Source: DAITBA01 sp036824005
Lineage (GTDB): Bacteria > Pseudomonadota > Gammaproteobacteria > Burkholderiales > Rhodocyclaceae
Assembly (NCBI GenBank): GCA_036824005.1
Contig: DAITBA010000007.1
Location: forward strand, 62,001-126,000
DNA length: 64,000 nt
Direction: 5' to 3'
Under the pieces are notes generated by a model. It made no database searches, was not told where the DNA came from, and saw nothing but the letters and a program-made list of their open reading frames with translations. The translations under genes were made by a program, and so were the position numbers. The stretch's first letter is position 1; each line of letters starts with the position of its first letter. Shown here in pieces: positions 8,002-16,773 of this stretch.

Positions 8002-8766
8002 ATGAGCGTTCAAATCGGAACAGGAACGGGGTCGGCCCGCGACACGCGACACACCGCGCATGTCCGCTGGCGCGGGCTATTTGCGGCCACGCTCATGGCT
8101 GCCCTCGGTATCCGCAGCGCCGGCGCAGGAGACCAGATTTCCGAGGCCGAGAACGCGCTGTTTCTTGCCGACCACTTCCGCTCGGTCAGGGCATCGACCG
8201 TGCTGCGCTACGAATTCACCAAACGCGGCTCGATGGAGGACGGCTTCGCCGATACGGTGGAGATATCCGTCCAGCAGGCCAAGGGCGCCAAAGTCAAGAC
8301 AGTCTCCACCCGATGCCTGTCGGGAGCAAAGAAGATCGAACTTCCCGCTGTCGAGCGCGCCGAGGGCAACCCCGTGGTGCTCTGTTTCCTGGAGCGTGAC
8401 ATCCGCGAGATGGAACGGCTGACGGGCGGCAAGTCCAACTATTTCCGCAAGCGCATCCGCCTCGCGCTGGCCGACAGTGCAGAGGTCAAGCCCGTAACGA
8501 TCCCATTCGGCGGCCAGCAGCTCGACGCCAGACAGATCCGGATCGCGCCCTATGCCGACGATCCGATGCGCGAGCGCTACCGGGGATACGCCGACAAATA
8601 CTACGTTTTCACGCTGTCGGAGAAGATACCTGGCGGCGTGTACGAGATCGACGCCGTCATACCTGCGCCGGCGACGGGCGGCAAGGCCACCGATGACAAA
8701 GCCCCTCCCCTGATCGAGGAGGTGCTAATCCTCAAGAGCGGCAAGACCACGGAGAAGAAGTTCTGA
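8002..8766 (+). CDS. Exported protein of unknown function in the xox region
   Basis: 254-residue protein that I do not recognise. A hydrophobic stretch (LFAATLMAALG) followed by a small-residue site (SAGAG) around residues 26-42 indicates export after a long basic N-terminal region. The mature part contains two cysteines (near STRCLSG and VVLCFLE), many charged residues, and a lysine-rich end (SGKTTEKKF). Secondary structure looks mixed alpha/beta with no clear catalytic motif. It begins 10 bases after the protease gene and overlaps folK by one base (TGATG), so it belongs to the same transcript. A periplasmic partner or substrate of the protease or of the XoxF system is possible, but unsupported by sequence motifs. 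Confidence 0.65.
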   Translation: MSVQIGTGTGSARDTRHTAHVRWRGLFAATLMAALGIRSAGAGDQISEAENALFLADHFRSVRASTVLRYEFTKRGSMEDGFADTVEISVQQAKGAKVKTVSTRCLSGAKKIELPAVERAEGNPVVLCFLERDIREMERLTGGKSNYFRKRIRLALADSAEVKPVTIPFGGQQLDARQIRIAPYADDPMRERYRGYADKYYVFTLSEKIPGGVYEIDAVIPAPATGGKATDDKAPPLIEEVLILKSGKTTEKKF

Positions 8767-9401
8767 TGACACAGGAACGACTGGCCTACATCGGCCTGGG
8801 AAGCAATTTGCATTCCCCGGAGCAGCAGGTGCTGACGGCGTTCGACGAAATCGCCGCAATCCACGGCGTAACGCTGACCCGCCGCTCCTCCCTCTATCGC
8901 ACGGCGCCGATCGGCTATGCCGATCAGCCCGACTATGTCAATGCCGTAGCGGAGATAGGCACGGTGCTCGCGCCCGAGGAATTGCTTGAGGAGATGCTCG
9001 CCATCGAACACAGCCACGGCAGGGTCAGGGAATTTGCCAACGCGCCGCGCACGCTCGATCTCGACATCCTGATATACGGCGATCTGCAGCGCACGACGCA
9101 GACGCTCACCCTGCCTCACCCGCGGGCGCATGTGCGCGCCTTCGTGCTCTATCCGCTGATGGAGATCGCGCCGGAGTGCGTCATTCCGGGCCGCGGGGCC
9201 GTGCCGTGGTTGATCGCGGGCAGCGCCGATTGCCGCGAACAGACCATCGTGCGCATCGCCGAAGAACGCACCGTGCGTCTAGCCTTGGGCTGGCTGGCCG
9301 GCGCCATGCCGCAGCCCGCGGGCCGCTCGACCGGGGCGCAACCGTATCAGCACCACACCAGTATCTCGCCTCGGCCGCCGTTGGCCAGATCGCCGACGTA
9401 G
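8766..9401 (+). CDS. folK: 2-amino-4-hydroxy-6-hydroxymethyldihydropteridine pyrophosphokinase
   Basis: FolK transfers pyrophosphate from ATP to 6-hydroxymethyl-7,8-dihydropterin, the activated pterin used in folate synthesis and, in methylotrophs, plausibly in tetrahydromethanopterin synthesis. Family hallmarks are YIGLGSNL at the N terminus, SSLYRTAPIGYADQPDYVNAV, and APRTLDLDILIYGD with PHPRAHVRAFVLYPL. The catalytic core ends near residue 170; the last 40 residues extend past the usual FolK length and overlap by 55 bases the end of the convergent fhcC. The ATG at 8766 shares its A with the stop of the preceding gene. Its location between xox and fhc genes suggests it feeds the C1-cofactor pathway, which is an inference. 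Confidence 0.9.
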   Translation: MTQERLAYIGLGSNLHSPEQQVLTAFDEIAAIHGVTLTRRSSLYRTAPIGYADQPDYVNAVAEIGTVLAPEELLEEMLAIEHSHGRVREFANAPRTLDLDILIYGDLQRTTQTLTLPHPRAHVRAFVLYPLMEIAPECVIPGRGAVPWLIAGSADCREQTIVRIAEERTVRLALGWLAGAMPQPAGRSTGAQPYQHHTSISPRPPLARSPT

Positions 9402-10162
9402 CGCCGTACCCGCGTGGCATCACCTGGCAGGCTGGCGAAGCAGCTCGGCAAGCTGCGCCAGGAATTGAGCAGCAGGCGCAGGAATCCCATCTCGTGGCTG
9501 CCGCAATCGTTGAAGGTCGGCAGCCGCTGCGCCGGCGCGTGGCGGAGCAAGAGCGTGCCGCGGTTCATCGCGAAGCCGGCGTTGGCGCCTGTGCGCCCCA
9601 AGACGGCAATGGTGCCCGCCCCCATGCGGCTGGCGCAGTAATCGCCGGCATCGCCCTCGATCAGAACCGTCCCGCGCCGCATGCGATCGCCCACCCGGTC
9701 GCCGGCATTGCCGTGAACGATGACGTCACCGCCGGCCATGCCGCGATGCTCGCCCGGCAGCGCCGCGGCGAGGAAATCGCCGACGCTGCCCTGGACGTGG
9801 ATCGAGCCGCCCTTCATCTGCGCTGCGACGAAGATGCCGGCGTTGCCGCTCACCTCGATCTCGCCGCCGGACATGCCCAGTCCGAGATAGGCGCCGGCGT
9901 CGCCCTCGACGGTGATGCAGCCCTGACCCATGCCCTCGCCGATCCGGTCCAGCTTGTCGCAGGAGTTGAGGATGACCAGTTCGGATGCATCATCGCCGGT
10001 CAGGTCGAACAGCTCACCGACGCGCACGCGGCCGTTGCCGCTCGCGACTTCGATCCCGGCGATCCTCTCGCGTGTCAGCCCGGCCAGCCGCTCAGGGGTG
10101 AGGGACGAACAGTCGACGCGTTGCCGCGGCACCTCCTTCAGGGCCAACATCAATCTGCTCAT
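9347..10162 (-). CDS. fhcC: Formyltransferase/hydrolase complex subunit C
   Basis: Subunit C of the FhcABCD complex, related to FwdC of formylmethanofuran dehydrogenase and to the C-terminal beta-helix of glutamate synthase. The 271 residues are dominated by the repeating right-handed beta-helix pattern (GDAGAYLGLGMSGGEIEVSGNAG and similar turns ending GxVGD or GNAGD). The start at 10162 overlaps the fhcD stop (ATGA), which excludes the longer frame reaching 10609. In methylotrophs the complex transfers the formyl group from formyl-H4MPT to methylofuran and hydrolyses it to formate. Its 3' end overlaps folK on the other strand. Confidence 0.93.
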   Translation of the reverse strand: MSRLMLALKEVPRQRVDCSSLTPERLAGLTRERIAGIEVASGNGRVRVGELFDLTGDDASELVILNSCDKLDRIGEGMGQGCITVEGDAGAYLGLGMSGGEIEVSGNAGIFVAAQMKGGSIHVQGSVGDFLAAALPGEHRGMAGGDVIVHGNAGDRVGDRMRRGTVLIEGDAGDYCASRMGAGTIAVLGRTGANAGFAMNRGTLLLRHAPAQRLPTFNDCGSHEMGFLRLLLNSWRSLPSCFASLPGDATRVRRYVGDLANGGRGEILVWC

Positions 10163-11055
10163 GACAGAACCTCGTGCAATCGGAAATGGAACTGCCCAAG
10201 CTTGCCGCCGTAGTTGCCGGCAGTGATGCGCCGAACGCCCTCGACCGCACCCAATCGACATACTGCCTGGATTCCGGCCCCCATCGCCGCGCGCACGTCC
10301 CGATCGGTCAATCCGTCGACGACGATCTCCAGCACACAGCCGACACCCTCGATGAGCTGGGTATCGGTCACGCCGCGCAGCGTCGGACAGTAGGCATCGT
10401 TGGTCGAAGCCATGAGCGCCTTGTACTTCGAGCCCACCTTGGAGCCCGAGCGCACCACGCCGCCGGGAAACGGCATGATGACGTTGGCCACACCGCGCAT
10501 CGCCGCCACCGCTGCCTCGCAGGCGGTCAGCGCCTGCGGCGCCGACTCCGCAAGCACCAGGAAGTTGCCGCCGCCAACGGCTTTGATCATGCCTGTCGTT
10601 TCCTGGCACAGGAACTCACCGTCCATGACCGGCACCCGCCAGTAGCGCTTGCCGCCGATGAGCTTGGAGACCTGGAAGCCGTCGCCGAAGAAGCGCAGGT
10701 TCTTGCCCAGCGGCAGTTGTTCGCCCTCGTCGATGCCGGCGAACACGGCGCAGGTGGGCGAGGTCAGCACGCATTGCCCGACGCGGCGCTCGAGCTGCTT
10801 GGTGAGTTCCTTGGTGGACGTGGCGAACAGCAGCACCGCCACCCCGTCGCGCCCGTCCGGCGTTTCCTCGGGCGTCAGCTCGCGCTCGATGCCCGCTTCG
10901 CAGCCGCAGGCAATCACCGACGTCGCGAAGCCGGTCATGGCGTTCGCCGCGTTGCGTGCCCAGGTCAGATTATGGGCCGTGATCAGCACGCGAGTCGCCT
11001 TCATGCCAAAGGCCTCGGCAAAGGTGTCCTCGATTTCGACGCCGTTGATGTACAT
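10159..11055 (-). CDS. fhcD: Formylmethanofuran:tetrahydromethanopterin formyltransferase
   Basis: Subunit D (Ftr) of the Fhc complex, which moves the formyl group between H4MPT and methylofuran. The 298-residue protein starts MYINGVEIEDTFAEAFGMKA, a typical Ftr beginning, and keeps FGDGFQ, GGGNFLV and SGSKVGSKYKALMASTND. The ATG at 11055 has AGGA close by; the frame continuing to 11238 has no family similarity. It overlaps fhcC by four bases. Upstream lie 441 noncoding bases and a chemoreceptor gene, so fhcD-fhcC cannot simply continue from fhcA as in the usual contiguous cluster and probably need their own promoter. Confidence 0.95.
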   Translation of the reverse strand: MYINGVEIEDTFAEAFGMKATRVLITAHNLTWARNAANAMTGFATSVIACGCEAGIERELTPEETPDGRDGVAVLLFATSTKELTKQLERRVGQCVLTSPTCAVFAGIDEGEQLPLGKNLRFFGDGFQVSKLIGGKRYWRVPVMDGEFLCQETTGMIKAVGGGNFLVLAESAPQALTACEAAVAAMRGVANVIMPFPGGVVRSGSKVGSKYKALMASTNDAYCPTLRGVTDTQLIEGVGCVLEIVVDGLTDRDVRAAMGAGIQAVCRLGAVEGVRRITAGNYGGKLGQFHFRLHEVLS

Positions 11056-11496
11056 GATTCCTGGGTAACTCCTCCGAGTGGCCCCCCTGGCGCCCGCTCC
11101 GGCGTAGCGAGGTGCGACGCGGCGAAAAAACTTCTGCACTAGCCAGATTCGATTGTACATCCCGCGCGCCAGGCATGCGTGGCATGCGCAATGGTCGACA
11201 GCGATCAGGATCGCTCTACCGACAGGCAAGTGCCACATTCAGTGGCGCAGCCGGCGCATTGGACTACACGTTGGGTTGAAGCGCGCGAAGAATGACTTGC
11301 GCAGTGGAAGCAAGACAGCGTGCGGCGCGGCAACGCATGACGACACGCCACGCCGGCAGCGGATCTGCGGCCCCGACGTGTCGGCATTGCCGACGGCCAG
11401 CCGGCACGAAGCGGGAACAGCCGCGCCGGTCAGCGCCACCTTGAGGCGATCAAAATCCCGCGCTCGCCGTCGGCGACTCGGCCGACACGGAGAAGC
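11056..11496. other. 441-base noncoding stretch between fhcD and the chemoreceptor gene
   Basis: No supportable gene. On the minus strand TACAAT (complement of 11152-11157) could be a -10 element for fhcDC, but no good -35 is seen. A near-palindrome AGCGATCAGGATCGCT lies at 11200-11215 and GGCATGCGTGGCATGC at 11172-11187 is a tandem repeat; either could be a regulator site. A short GC hairpin (GTCGGC and GCCGAC arms, near 11462-11479) just after the chemoreceptor stop is a weak terminator candidate. Confidence 0.4.
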
Positions 11497-13437
11497 TCAA
11501 ACGCGAAAGTGGCGTACTCTCTCCTGCAGCGTACCGGCGAGCGCTTCGAGCTCGACGGCGGAGGCCTCGACGCCGCGCAGGGCAGTGCTGTTCGTCTCGG
11601 TCATCTGCGCCACGCGCTGCACACCCGAGGCCATCTGCTCGCTGGCGGACGCCTGCTCCGCCAGCATCTCGGAAATGCCGGATATCGCTTCGACCACGCG
11701 CACCGCAGCATCCTCGATCCGTCTGATGGATGCACTGGCCGCCTTCGCCATCTCGACGCCCTGTCCGACCTGATGCACCTCGCCCTGCATGTTGTCCAGC
11801 GCCGCGTGGGTACTCTTCTGGATCTGTCCGATGATCTCGCTGATCTCCTGGGTGGACTTGGTCGTGCGCTCGGCCAGCTTGCGCACTTCGTCGGCAACGA
11901 CGGCGAACCCGCGGCCGCTTTCACCGGCGCGGGCGGCCTCGATCGCTGCGTTAAGGGCGAGCAGATTGGTCTGGTCGGCGATCTCCTTGATCACCGCCGT
12001 CACGGCGGATATGCGGTCCGATTGGCCGGCCAGTTCCTCGATCATCTGCGACGATCGAGTGACCGTTTCGGCGATGCGCGACACCTCGGCCACGGAACGG
12101 TCGATCACTTGTCCGCCCTCACGGGAGAGCTCGCCGGAGGCAAGCGCCGCGTCGCGCGCCTCATTGGCGCTATCGCGAACACTGCCGACGCTTACCGTTA
12201 CCTCCTCCACGGCCGCCGCGATCGACTCTGCGGCGCTCGCCTCGCTCGATAGTGCGCTCGACGCGTCGCGCACGAGCATGGCAAGCTTCTCTGCGCCGCT
12301 GTCCAGCACTTCCGCACTGCGCTGGATGTCGACGACCGTCTCGCGCAGCCGCGTCTGCATGATTTTCACCGCCGCCAGCAGAGTGTCGTCGCGGCAGTTG
12401 TCGGTCTGTACATCCACCGTAAGATTGCCGCCGGCGATTTCCCGCGTCACCGCAACGGCATAGGCCGGATCGCAGCCCAGCAACCCGACTGCCCGGTGGA
12501 CGGTGAAGAAGACAACCATACCGCCAATAAGAAGAATGCAACCGATCAGCGCCAGGTTGCGCAGGATCGAGCCGTACAGCTCGCTGCGCGCCGCCTGGAT
12601 GTCGCGAATGAAGACGAGGATGCCCGCCGCCTCGCCGGCGCCGTCCTTGAAGGGAAAGGTCATCACCGCGTGCTTGCCGCCCAGGCGCAGGACTGGCTCG
12701 CTCACTTCGGCGGTCAGGCCCATCGCCTTGACCACGTCGACCGCCAGGGTCTTGTCGGTGGCGTCGAGCAGAGTCATGCCGGCAAGCTGCTCACCCTTGA
12801 CTTCGGTACCCTTCTTCTTCGTGTAGGCGTCAGACAACAGGACGGCCACGTCATCGCCCGAGATCGCTTTCGTAGCCGGCAGGACGTGGTCGATCTCCTG
12901 GGCAAGCTCCCAGTAACCGATCTTCTGACCATCGCGAACGAGCGGGCGCACCGCGCGCAGAGAGAAAAAGTTCTTGCCCATGTCGAGGCTGACCGCCAGC
13001 TTCTCGCTCGTCGCCGCCATCTTGAAACTATTGCGTCCGTTCTTGTCGCCGAACTGCTCGGGTTTGTGCACGCGCAGGAACGTCGTACCGTCCGGTTCGA
13101 AGAAGTAGAAGTGCGTGATTTTGAACTGCTCCTTCATTTCATCGAAGAACGGCTTCGCCCGTTTGAGGAGTTCCGCGCGATTCCTAGCAACGAAGGTCTC
13201 CAGCAACGTGTCGATGCGCGAGGTGGCAGTCAGCGCGCGGCCAAGTCCTTCCGCGTCGTTGCCGATCTGCGTCAGAAAGACGCGCTCGTTGCCGCGCATG
13301 CTGCTGTCGAGCGAGGTTTCGAGTTGCCTGGCCTGGGAAAAGTATATGAGCGCCCCCGCGGTGAGTAGCATGGCAACGAAGCTCGCCGCCAATGCAAGAA
13401 AGATCCGCCCTTTGAAGCTCATCGCCCGCTTTCCCAT
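11497..13437 (-). CDS. Methyl-accepting chemotaxis protein with periplasmic double-Cache sensor
   Basis: 646-residue chemoreceptor. The start at 13437 (MGKRAM) gives a normal N-terminal transmembrane helix (LALAASFVAMLLTAGALIYF); the open frame continues upstream to a GTG at 13587 without membrane-protein character. A large periplasmic sensor of about 270 residues contains the double-Cache motif FKITHFYFFEPDGTTFLRVH. The second helix (LALIGCILLIGGMVVFFTV) leads to a degenerate HAMP region and the signalling domain, whose hairpin tip is seen as IKEIADQTNLLALNAAIEAARAGESGRGFAVVADEVR with long coiled coils on both sides. No CheR-docking pentapeptide ends the protein. It lies between fhcA and fhcD and is preceded by a sigma-28 promoter. 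The ligand is unknown; a C1 compound is an inference from position. Confidence 0.9.
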   Translation of the reverse strand: MGKRAMSFKGRIFLALAASFVAMLLTAGALIYFSQARQLETSLDSSMRGNERVFLTQIGNDAEGLGRALTATSRIDTLLETFVARNRAELLKRAKPFFDEMKEQFKITHFYFFEPDGTTFLRVHKPEQFGDKNGRNSFKMAATSEKLAVSLDMGKNFFSLRAVRPLVRDGQKIGYWELAQEIDHVLPATKAISGDDVAVLLSDAYTKKKGTEVKGEQLAGMTLLDATDKTLAVDVVKAMGLTAEVSEPVLRLGGKHAVMTFPFKDGAGEAAGILVFIRDIQAARSELYGSILRNLALIGCILLIGGMVVFFTVHRAVGLLGCDPAYAVAVTREIAGGNLTVDVQTDNCRDDTLLAAVKIMQTRLRETVVDIQRSAEVLDSGAEKLAMLVRDASSALSSEASAAESIAAAVEEVTVSVGSVRDSANEARDAALASGELSREGGQVIDRSVAEVSRIAETVTRSSQMIEELAGQSDRISAVTAVIKEIADQTNLLALNAAIEAARAGESGRGFAVVADEVRKLAERTTKSTQEISEIIGQIQKSTHAALDNMQGEVHQVGQGVEMAKAASASIRRIEDAAVRVVEAISGISEMLAEQASASEQMASGVQRVAQMTETNSTALRGVEASAVELEALAGTLQERVRHFRV

Positions 13438-13834
13438 TTCGCGCCCCCAATAAACGTTCGAGGACAGGTCGCAGGATTGGCACCTGCGCGCCTGTCGCCG
13501 CACCCGGCAAGTCGCGTTGGCCGGGATGCGGGTTTGCCTGCCACAGGACACCGGCGCAAGGTTTCGGATCGCACCGGCTGTTCCCACCCAATGTCATGAG
13601 ACAGTCATTTTATCGGCGGCAGGTCGAGCAAGTTTAGCGGCGCCGACGCGCGCTGCGGGATGGCCGTCCATCGCGGTACTAGCACGTTGATTCACCAACT
13701 TTTTTCCGATGCGGCAAAGCGCCGATGCGGCTCCGCCAGCGCCCCGCATTTATGACTGGCTCATCGCACCGCTTGTAGATGGCATGACCGACCGACGGGC
13801 TGGCCGGATGCGAATGGGTCTCATTAAAACGGTG
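13438..13834. other. 397-base region between fhcA and the chemoreceptor start
   Basis: It holds the leader of the chemoreceptor gene (about 165 bases from the predicted transcription start) and its sigma-28 promoter. Beyond the promoter, 13637-13834 shows nothing recognisable apart from the short gap to the fhcA stop; no clear fhcA terminator is seen. Confidence 0.4.
13610..13636 (-). promoter_or_regulatory. Sigma-28 (FliA) promoter of the chemoreceptor gene
   Basis: Read on the minus strand, TAAACTTG (complement of 13629-13636), 11 bases, then GCCGATAA (complement of 13610-13617). The FliA consensus is TAAAGTTT-N11-GCCGATAA; the -10 half matches completely, the -35 half at six of eight positions, and the spacing is exact. 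Flagellar and chemotaxis genes are the usual targets, which agrees with the gene it serves. Confidence 0.85.
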
Positions 13835-15499
13835 TCAGCGCAGCACACACGAATGCGCTACCAGCCTGCTGCCGTGGCCGCATTCGCACATTTCGTCGTC
13901 GCTGATCTTGAAGCTCTCCAGCCGCATGGTGTGGTAACGGTCGAAGTAGGCGCCCAAGGCGTTCTCGATGCCGGCGTCGAATTCCGGCTTGACGATATGG
14001 GTGTTACCCCAGGTCACCTTGACGATGCGCCCGTCCTGGGCCACGAGCTCCCCGTCCTTGAATACATACTGCGGCGCGGCGAACATCCGCTCGCGATCCG
14101 GATCGTCGCGATAGACAACGATGTCGGCCCCGGCACCGAGGCCCAGGTGGCCGCGGTCGGCCAGTCCGAGGATCTTGGCTGGCGCCGCGCGCGTCATGAT
14201 AGCGATCTCGTACAGCGAGTACTCCCGCCCAATGGTGGCGAGCGTGCTCATCGCCACCGCCTCGGGATTGATGCGCGCCAGTTGCTCGTTGCGGAAGCTG
14301 CGGTCCATAAGCAGCCGGATAAGATGCGGATAGCTGGTAAACGGGGCGCCGTTGGGATGGTCGGTCGTGAGGAAAATGCGCCACGGATCACTCACCAGCA
14401 GGAAGATCTCCAGCCCGATGGCCCATTGCAGGGCATTGACGAAGTTGCGATCGCGGTAACGGAAGGGCACCACGCCGCAGCCGGCATCGCACTCGATATC
14501 CATGACGACGAACTTTTTCGGATGCGCCAGCGCCGCGTTGCGATGCTGCGCCATGGTATCGCCCGAGGCGGTGACCGTCTGGCCGAACATTATCTGTCCG
14601 ACATCGGCGCTGACGTTCGGATTGCCGTTGATCGCCTCGGCGATGCGCGCCGCGCCGGAGGAGAACTTGCGGTCGCCTTCCGTGCCGTAGCTGTGGAACT
14701 GGATGTGGGTTAGATGGATCGGCAGCCCTTCCGCGGCGCGGATCGTCTCCAGCGTCGTGTCCACGTTTCCAGGCACGCCCAGATTGCTGGCATGGACGTG
14801 CAGCGGATGGGGCACGCCCAGGTCGTAGATAGCGCGTGCCAGCGTCGTCACGATGCGACGCGGCGTGACCCCGTAGTATGCATGCGCCTCGTCGATGTCC
14901 AGCCTGCGCTGGTTGAACTTGAATGCGGAGATGCCCCCAGGATTTACCACCTTGACGCCGATGCACTGCGCGGCACGCAGCGTCCACGCGACGTAGTCGT
15001 TGATGATCTTCTGATCCTCGCCGCGCGCCAGCATCTGCAGCAGGAAGTCGTCGCTGCCAAGCATGACATAGCCGCCCTTGTCCACGATCGGCGTGTCACC
15101 CATCTCCAGATGCGCCTGGCGTGCGTTGATGGGCAGAATGGCCGGCTCGAAGCAGGCGGTGTAACCCATCTCGGCGTAGCGGTAACCGGCGGCGAGCGTG
15201 CCCGGCGCCGCGTGGCCGCAGGAACTGCGCGTCACTGCGGTGCGTGCGAGCATGTCGCGGCGATGGTCTTCCGGCAGCATGGCACGCGCGATGTTCACCT
15301 TGCCGCCGCCGATATGCGTGTGCAGATCGATGGCGCCGGCCATGACGACGCGCCCGGCGATGTCATACTCGCGGTCGAGGGGCTCACCGTTTTGCGGTGG
15401 TGCAACGATGCGGCCGTCGCGAACATATAGATCGGCCACTATGCCGTCCATGCCACGGGTTGGGTCGTAGATCCTTCCGCCAGCGAGCTTGGTCAGCAT
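13835..15499 (-). CDS. fhcA: Formyltransferase/hydrolase complex subunit A
   Basis: Subunit A of the Fhc complex, an amidohydrolase-fold protein related to FwdA/FmdA, which hydrolyses formylmethylofuran to formate. The metal-binding start of the barrel is DLHTHIGGGKVN (H60, H62); later elements are HVHASNLG, LTHIQFHSYG and TTDHPNGAPF. Its 554 residues are normal for the family. Cysteines near the C terminus (DEMCECGHGS) and in DIECDAGCG are present. It overlaps fhcB by seven bases. In most methylotrophs fhcD and fhcC follow directly; here an unrelated chemoreceptor gene intervenes. Confidence 0.95.
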   Translation of the reverse strand: MLTKLAGGRIYDPTRGMDGIVADLYVRDGRIVAPPQNGEPLDREYDIAGRVVMAGAIDLHTHIGGGKVNIARAMLPEDHRRDMLARTAVTRSSCGHAAPGTLAAGYRYAEMGYTACFEPAILPINARQAHLEMGDTPIVDKGGYVMLGSDDFLLQMLARGEDQKIINDYVAWTLRAAQCIGVKVVNPGGISAFKFNQRRLDIDEAHAYYGVTPRRIVTTLARAIYDLGVPHPLHVHASNLGVPGNVDTTLETIRAAEGLPIHLTHIQFHSYGTEGDRKFSSGAARIAEAINGNPNVSADVGQIMFGQTVTASGDTMAQHRNAALAHPKKFVVMDIECDAGCGVVPFRYRDRNFVNALQWAIGLEIFLLVSDPWRIFLTTDHPNGAPFTSYPHLIRLLMDRSFRNEQLARINPEAVAMSTLATIGREYSLYEIAIMTRAAPAKILGLADRGHLGLGAGADIVVYRDDPDRERMFAAPQYVFKDGELVAQDGRIVKVTWGNTHIVKPEFDAGIENALGAYFDRYHTMRLESFKISDDEMCECGHGSRLVAHSCVLR

Positions 15500-16773
15500 G
15501 GCGATCCCATGCTCATGTGTCCGTCGATGGCTGCGACCACCCGCGCCACGCTGGGCAGGCCGATGTCGCGCAGCTTCGGCAGCCGCAGTGCCACGACCTT
15601 GTCGGCGCGCAGCAGATGGCCCATGTGGTCGATACCCGGCGTGCCGACGGGAATGAACACGTCGGGCTCGCGCTTCATCTCCATGCCGCCGCGGCCAAGG
15701 ACGATGGTGGGCACATTGACGCGCGGTGGCGGCAGATCGGCATCGAAGCTGCTGATCCAGAGCATGACATCGGCCTCACCGCTGCTCAGCAGCCGCACCC
15801 CGGACCACTGATACGGATCGTAGACAGGCCCGCCGCTGCCAAAGCCCGTGCGGAAAGGAAAACCAGTCTGCCACAGCTCCACTGCGTCGGCGGTAAAGTC
15901 GCCGTTGCTGCCGCCGAGCGGCAGTCCGGCGACGCGCGTGCTTCGGTTCAGCTCCTTGATCAGTTCGCACAGATTGCGCACGGTCAGTTCCGCGTGGGAG
16001 AAGTCAAGATCGGGCGCCGCCCAGGCGAATACCGTGTAGCGCGCGACGCGGATGCGCTCGAGCAGCGCCTGCCAGGTCGCTGCCGGAACCCCAGCGGCCT
16101 CGGTTGCTTGCAAGCGCCGCCCCGCCAGCAGCGCCCGCATGAGTCCGAACCCCTCGCCCAGCCGCGCCACCTCGCAGGCCACCAGATCTGGCGCCTGGCC
16201 GGCCGGCGACATGCCGGCACTGGTATCGAGCCCCTGGCCAAGGTAGATGATCTGGCGCTGCTGGGGATCATGCCCGAACAGCGTTTCCCGATTCCAGACG
16301 AAGCGCTCGAAGAAGCGCGGAAACCGGCTCACGACATCGGTGCCGACGAGGATGACCAGATCGGCGCGATTCTTCACCTCGGCCAGCGTCGTGGTAATCC
16401 AGCCGCTGTCCTGCAGCACGAGCAGGTTGCGGAACTTGGCCACCGAATTCATGTGGTCGAGCACGGCACCGCAGCGATCGGCCAGCGTCATCACCGCGCG
16501 CATGCCGCCGACATCCGTAGCCAGCCCGCAGATAAGGGGTTGGCGCGCCGCGCGCAGCAGCGCCGCGGCCTTTGCTGCCGCTTCGTCCAGCGTCGCCGCC
16601 TCGCCGCCGACGCGTGGCCGCACCATTGCCGCGTCCGCCTGGCGCGCGAACGCCGCGACGCTGATCGCACAGCCGCCGCGAGTAACCGTGACCGCATCGG
16701 GCTGCGTGCGCACCGTGAGGTCGTCGCAAAGCAGCCCGCAGAATGGGCACGTGGCGCGCATATCATTTGTCAT
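15493..16773 (-). CDS. fhcB: Formyltransferase/hydrolase complex subunit B
   Basis: Subunit B of the Fhc complex, homologous to FwdB/FmdB of formylmethanofuran dehydrogenase but in bacteria part of a hydrolase that is not thought to carry out the metal-dependent redox step. The N terminus has the cysteine cluster ATCPFCGLLCDDL followed by GGCAISVA; later parts (NSVAKFRN, VILVGTDVVSRFPRFFERFVWN, GSNGDFTADAV) match the family. 426 residues. AGGAGG lies upstream on the minus strand, and the gene diverges from mptG across 450 bases. It is the first gene of the fhcBA unit. Confidence 0.93.
   Translation of the reverse strand: MTNDMRATCPFCGLLCDDLTVRTQPDAVTVTRGGCAISVAAFARQADAAMVRPRVGGEAATLDEAAAKAAALLRAARQPLICGLATDVGGMRAVMTLADRCGAVLDHMNSVAKFRNLLVLQDSGWITTTLAEVKNRADLVILVGTDVVSRFPRFFERFVWNRETLFGHDPQQRQIIYLGQGLDTSAGMSPAGQAPDLVACEVARLGEGFGLMRALLAGRRLQATEAAGVPAATWQALLERIRVARYTVFAWAAPDLDFSHAELTVRNLCELIKELNRSTRVAGLPLGGSNGDFTADAVELWQTGFPFRTGFGSGGPVYDPYQWSGVRLLSSGEADVMLWISSFDADLPPPRVNVPTIVLGRGGMEMKREPDVFIPVGTPGIDHMGHLLRADKVVALRLPKLRDIGLPSVARVVAAIDGHMSMGSPC

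Noticed and set aside
11153..11773. Plus-strand open frame across the fhcD-chemoreceptor gap
   Set aside because: It runs into the antisense of the chemoreceptor signalling domain and its translation has no family character.
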